Of a stretch of 64,000 nucleotides of DNA, positions 60,676 through 64,000 are shown piece after piece. The stretch comes from Coriobacteriales bacterium OH1046 (lineage in GTDB: Bacteria > Actinomycetota > Coriobacteriia > Coriobacteriales > Atopobiaceae). Below the pieces are notes generated by a model. It saw only the letters and a list, made by a program, of their open reading frames with translations. It did not search any database and was not told the DNA's origin. The position numbers and the translations under genes are program-made. Location of the stretch: the NCBI GenBank assembly GCA_004010535.1, contig RQYE01000001.1, positions 310,001 to 374,000 on the forward strand, read 5' to 3'. The first letter of the stretch is position 1, and each line of letters starts with the position of its first letter.

Positions 60676-61917
60676 CTACTCGTAACGCTCGTCGAAGACG
60701 CGCCTGGTCTTCTTCTCGCTCCTAGGAAGCAGTCCCAGCTCGACGATCTTGACGAGCGGCGTGAAGCCTATCCTGTGCCTGATACGCCGCGCCACGTGCC
60801 TGCGCAGATCCTCCCAGTCCACCGAGCCGTTGGTCTCCACGTAGAGGCGCATGGTGTCGCGCCCATCGAGGTGCGAGAGGCGGATCTGGTACTCGCTCGA
60901 GAGCTCCGGGAAGCTGGCGAGGATCTCCTCGATCTGGGCCGGGAAGACGTTGACGCCGTGGATCTTCATCATGTCGTCGGAACGGCCCGTGATGGTATCG
61001 ATGCGCGGATGCTCGTTGTGCCCGCAGGGGCAATCGCCGGGGATGATGCGGGAGAGGTCGTGGGTGCGGAAGCGGATGAGCGGCGCGCCCTCCTTGACGA
61101 GCGTGGTGAGCACGATCTCGCCCCGCTCGCCATCGGGGAGGACCTCGCCCGTATCCGGATCGATGATCTCGAGGAACACGTAGTCGCTCCACACGTGCAT
61201 GCCGTGGCCATGCTGGCAGTTGATGCCGATGCCGGGGCCGTACACCTCGGTGAGGCCGTAGATGTCGTAATACTCCACGCTTAGGGCATCGATGATGCGT
61301 TTGCGGATCTTCTCGCCCGCGCGTTCGGAGCCGGTGATGAGCTTCCTGAGCCTGATCCGGTCGCGCAAGCCGCGTTTCTCGATCTCCTCGGCGAGGAGGA
61401 GCGCATAGCTCGCGGTGGCCGTGAGCACCGTTGACTGCATGTCGATCATGAACTGGAGCTGCTTCTCGGTGTTGCCGGGACCCATGGGGATGGCCATGGC
61501 GCCGAGCAGCTCGCACCCCGCCTGGAAGCCGATGCCGGCGGTCCAGAGGCCGTAGCCCGGCGTGATCTGGATGCGATCCTCGGATGTGACGCCGGCATAC
61601 TCGTAGCAGCGGGCGAACTGGGCAGCCCAATCGTCCACATCCCTCCGGGTGTAGGGGATGATGACCGGCGTGCCGGTGGTACCGCTCGAGGAGTGGATGC
61701 GCACGATCTCGCGATCGGGAACGGCGGAGAGTCCCAGCGGATAGGCCTCGCGCAGATCCTCTTTCTCGCAGAACGGGAGAGCACGGAAATCTTCGACGCT
61801 GCCGACGCCCGTGATACCGGCTTCCCGTAGGCGCTTCCCATAGAAATGGTTCGAGTCGAGCAAGCGCTTGACCTGAGTATCGACCTGCTTGAGCTGGATC
61901 TCGTTGATCTGCATCAT
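60676..61917 (-). CDS. Phenylacetate-CoA ligase-type enzyme
   Basis: A 413-residue ANL-superfamily ligase that makes a CoA thioester from an aryl acid with ATP. AMP-binding motif HSSSGTTGTPVI and YDIYGLTEVYGPG are present, with the C-terminal VNVFPAQIEEIL lid. With IorAB next door it should act on aryl acids such as phenyl- or indoleacetate from amino acid breakdown, or run in reverse to conserve ATP. ATG 61917 or 61914 both fit AAGGAATGC. Confidence 0.88.
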   Translation of the reverse strand: MMQINEIQLKQVDTQVKRLLDSNHFYGKRLREAGITGVGSVEDFRALPFCEKEDLREAYPLGLSAVPDREIVRIHSSSGTTGTPVIIPYTRRDVDDWAAQFARCYEYAGVTSEDRIQITPGYGLWTAGIGFQAGCELLGAMAIPMGPGNTEKQLQFMIDMQSTVLTATASYALLLAEEIEKRGLRDRIRLRKLITGSERAGEKIRKRIIDALSVEYYDIYGLTEVYGPGIGINCQHGHGMHVWSDYVFLEIIDPDTGEVLPDGERGEIVLTTLVKEGAPLIRFRTHDLSRIIPGDCPCGHNEHPRIDTITGRSDDMMKIHGVNVFPAQIEEILASFPELSSEYQIRLSHLDGRDTMRLYVETNGSVDWEDLRRHVARRIRHRIGFTPLVKIVELGLLPRSEKKTRRVFDERYE

Positions 61918-61963
61918 GCATTCCTTTCGTTGCGGCGTGACAGGGGGCGTGACGAGGGGACAG

Positions 61964-62032
61964 GCGTGACGGGGGGACAGGTCACTTGTCACGCTTTGAC
62001 AGCGTGACAAGTGACCTGTCCCCCCGTCACGC
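61964..62032. repeat. GTGACA-type inverted repeat, copy 2 (32-bp perfect arms)
   Basis: Arms 61964-61995 and 62001-62032 match perfectly over 32 bp, loop TTGAC. Outer GTGACAGGGGGCGTGAC sequences extend the symmetry outward. Related to 41059-41155 through GTGACAAG-GACCTGTC. The iorB stop (62039-62041) lies in the outer arm. Confidence 0.95.
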
Positions 62033-62038
62033 CCCCTG

Positions 62039-62626
62039 TCACGCGCATGCTGTCACGGGCGCCCACTCGAGCGCACGGAGGTTGAGCTCGTGGAAACGTT
62101 CGGGGAGGCGCATCCTTATGGCGGCGCGGATATCGTCGACGGCGAGCGAAAGCGCACCCGTGCGCACGGCGGCACCGAGCAGCACCACGTTCAGGCACTT
62201 CTCCGAGCCGAGATCGGCAGCAGCGGCATCGGCATCCACCACGATGGGATTCTCTACATACCCCTGCAGGTACGCCATGATGGCCTCGAGATCGTACGCG
62301 GGACCGCCGATTGTGGCGCTCACCGGGATGATGGGCCGCGAGCTCACGACTACTGTGCCCCCCGCACGCAGGTACGCCAGCTGGCGCACGGCTTCGGCAG
62401 GCTCGAAGGCGATGATCAAGTCCGCGCGTCCGCAGCCGATGAGCGGGGAAGCCGCGCCGTCGCCGATGCGCACATGGGAAAAGACGCTGCCCCCGCGCTG
62501 CGCCATGCCGATGGTCTCCGCCGTCTTGACCGGAAGGCCCCTCGCCATGGCTGCCGCAGCGAGGAGCTGGGAGGCGAGGACGGTGCCCTGACCGCCCACA
62601 CCGCAGAGGACGATGTTATCGCTCAC
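62039..62626 (-). CDS. iorB: Indolepyruvate:ferredoxin oxidoreductase, beta subunit
   Basis: A 195-residue gamma-type domain subunit. NIVLCGVGGQGTVLASQLL and the TAETIGMAQRGGSVFSHVRIG motif are diagnostic. It starts with GTG overlapping the iorA stop (GTGA). The enzyme oxidatively decarboxylates aryl 2-oxo acids to aryl-CoA with reduced ferredoxin. The C-terminus (VTACA) runs into a palindromic repeat. Confidence 0.94.
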   Translation of the reverse strand: MSDNIVLCGVGGQGTVLASQLLAAAAMARGLPVKTAETIGMAQRGGSVFSHVRIGDGAASPLIGCGRADLIIAFEPAEAVRQLAYLRAGGTVVVSSRPIIPVSATIGGPAYDLEAIMAYLQGYVENPIVVDADAAAADLGSEKCLNVVLLGAAVRTGALSLAVDDIRAAIRMRLPERFHELNLRALEWAPVTACA

Positions 62627-64000
62627 AGCCGCTCTCCTCCCGATATGGCGCCTACAGGGCACAGCTGCTCGCAGAGGGTGCAACCCGTGCACAGCGAGCT
62701 ATCGATCCTGGCTTTGCCGTCCTCGAGGAAGAGGGCGGGGCAGCCGATCTCGAGGATGCAGCGCTTGCACCCGATGCACGAATCGCCATCGACATGGCTT
62801 GTGGCCTGCGGTTTTGCAAGGATCACGCAGGGACTCCTGAAGATGATGGCCTTGACTCCCGGCTCGTCCGCCACACGGCGCACCGTTTCGACGGCATGCG
62901 CATGATCGAGTGGGTCGACGGTCTCGACGACCGCGAGGCCGATAGCCCGTAGGATCGCCTCGATCGAGACCTTCTCGACGGTCGCGCCCATCATGGTCCG
63001 GCCGGTACCGGGATGCGGCTGATGGCCGGTCATGGCGGTGGTGGAATTATCGAGCACGATGAGCGTGAGATCTGCCTGATTGTAGAACGCGTTGATGACG
63101 CCGGTGATGCCGCTCGCGAAGAAGGTGGAGTCGCCCACGAACGCGAAGCAGGCGGTGTCGGGCTCCACATGGAAGATGCCTTGGGCGACGGTGATGCCCG
63201 CGCCCATGCACAGGCAGGTGTCGACCATATCGAGCGGCCGGGCATTGCCGAGGGTGTAGCAGCCGATGTCGCCGCAGTAGACGGTCTTGCGCACGCCCAT
63301 GGCCTTTTTGACGGCATAGAAGCTCGCACGATGCGGGCAGCCGACGCACGGGACGGGCGGGCGCACGGGAAGCCGCAGGGCGTTTGGGCCGACACGGGCG
63401 GGCGGCGCCGTGCCCAGAAATGCGGCGAGGGCAGCCCCCACCGACGCGACGGTGTTCTCGCCCGCAGGCGCGATATCTCCGGTGAGCTTGCCGCGTATAC
63501 GCACATCGAGACCGTGCTTGCCGCATATCTGGAGCAATGCGCGCTCGATGACCGGGTCGAGCTCCTCCACGCAGAGGATCTCGTCGAGACCGGAGAGGAA
63601 CTCCAATGCAAGGTCCTCGGGGAAGGGGAAGGGCGTGGCAACGCGCAAGAGGCGCGGGCAGGTGTCGGCAGCGAGGCTCTCCTCGACGTACATCGTGCTG
63701 ATGCCGTGCGTAGCGATGCCCACGCGCGGGGCAGATGGCCCCTCGGGCATGATGAAGTTGCGGGTATACGACGAGAGCTCGTCGGAGAGCCGTGCGTTTC
63801 TCGCCTCGATCTTGGCATGGTTGGCGCGCGAGAGGCGCGGGAAGATGACCCAACGGGAGGAATCCCTTGCGAAACCCGTCGGTTCGGTGCGCCTCCAATC
63901 GGCCCCGTCGGCAACCGTGATGGCCTCGTAACCGTGGTCGATGCGGGTCGTGGCACGGAAGATGACGGGCGAGCCGATGCGCTCTGAGAGATCGAAGGCC
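62623..64000 (-). CDS. iorA: Indolepyruvate:ferredoxin oxidoreductase, alpha subunit, N-terminus outside window
   Basis: About 459 residues are visible of an expected 580-620, so the N-terminal pyrimidine-domain start lies off the right edge. The TPP-binding part has GDIGCYTLG, CMGAGITVAQGI and VGDSTFFASGITG; VPCVGCPHRASFYAVK precedes. The C-terminus carries two ferredoxin-type 4Fe-4S clusters (CIGCKRCILEIGCP and CTGCTLCEQLCP). Reading order iorA-iorB-PaaK suggests one operon for aromatic amino acid fermentation. Confidence 0.95.
   Translation of the reverse strand, partial: AFDLSERIGSPVIFRATTRIDHGYEAITVADGADWRRTEPTGFARDSSRWVIFPRLSRANHAKIEARNARLSDELSSYTRNFIMPEGPSAPRVGIATHGISTMYVEESLAADTCPRLLRVATPFPFPEDLALEFLSGLDEILCVEELDPVIERALLQICGKHGLDVRIRGKLTGDIAPAGENTVASVGAALAAFLGTAPPARVGPNALRLPVRPPVPCVGCPHRASFYAVKKAMGVRKTVYCGDIGCYTLGNARPLDMVDTCLCMGAGITVAQGIFHVEPDTACFAFVGDSTFFASGITGVINAFYNQADLTLIVLDNSTTAMTGHQPHPGTGRTMMGATVEKVSIEAILRAIGLAVVETVDPLDHAHAVETVRRVADEPGVKAIIFRSPCVILAKPQATSHVDGDSCIGCKRCILEIGCPALFLEDGKARIDSSLCTGCTLCEQLCPVGAISGGERL

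Overview
The window is GC-rich bacterial DNA with tightly packed genes, frequent ATGA/GTGA overlaps and GTG/TTG starts. The gene set (ATP-type PEP carboxykinase, AdhE, acetate kinase, mannose-family PTS, formate-tetrahydrofolate ligase with a formate/nitrite transporter, indolepyruvate:ferredoxin oxidoreductase) fits a strictly anaerobic fermenting actinobacterium of the Coriobacteriia, most like Collinsella or its gut relatives. This placement is inferred from gene content and style; no rRNA or other marker gene is present. I saw no tRNA, rRNA or CRISPR.

Layout. 1-12.6 kb: housekeeping and central metabolism (pckA, ackA, HIT protein, xseA/xseB, YugP-like protease, RNase D, lipid kinase, AzlCD exporter, acyl-ACP thioesterase, Nudix protein, thyA-folA). 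12.6-14.3 kb: an accessory island with one DUF559-like putative nuclease gene between two clusters of palindromic repeats whose centres are 95-96 bp apart. 14.3-19.1 kb: lipoprotein, phosphotransferase, adhE, HAD phosphatase. 19.4-25.8 kb: a PTS sugar or polyol operon (IIB-IIC-IID, iron and zinc alcohol dehydrogenases, class II aldolase) with a detached IIA gene. 25.9-32.6 kb: MFS transporter, a 42-bp perfect inverted repeat, a PLP-enzyme remnant, thrS without a TGS domain, zinc-ribbon proteins. 32.6-38.8 kb: a folate/one-carbon block (fhs, fchA, folD, folE, formate transporter, folC).

39.2-49.5 kb is the most unusual part: minus-strand genes for an aconitase-X pair, an old-yellow-enzyme flavoprotein, a LuxR regulator, a divergent GroEL, a stand-alone trigger-factor C-domain-like protein, two SDRs, a small helical protein and a PanB-like enzyme. 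It looks like a specialised anaerobic redox pathway with its own regulator and folding factors. 49.6-57 kb holds a second set: VOC protein, M20 hydrolase, GPH symporter, alpha/beta hydrolase and a decayed TetR gene, then a 3-hydroxyacyl-CoA dehydrogenase and an FAD oxidoreductase. 57.1-64 kb: htpG, a second DUF559-like gene framed exactly by two copies of a 74-bp palindrome, then a PaaK-type ligase with IorAB for aromatic 2-oxo acids.

A recurring theme is several unrelated families of long palindromes (65-66 bp spaced 95 bp; 74 bp in four copies; GTGACA type; one 42-bp-arm element). They sit at gene ends and sometimes supply the stop codon or last residues of the neighbouring gene. Two of the families bracket paralogous DUF559-like genes.
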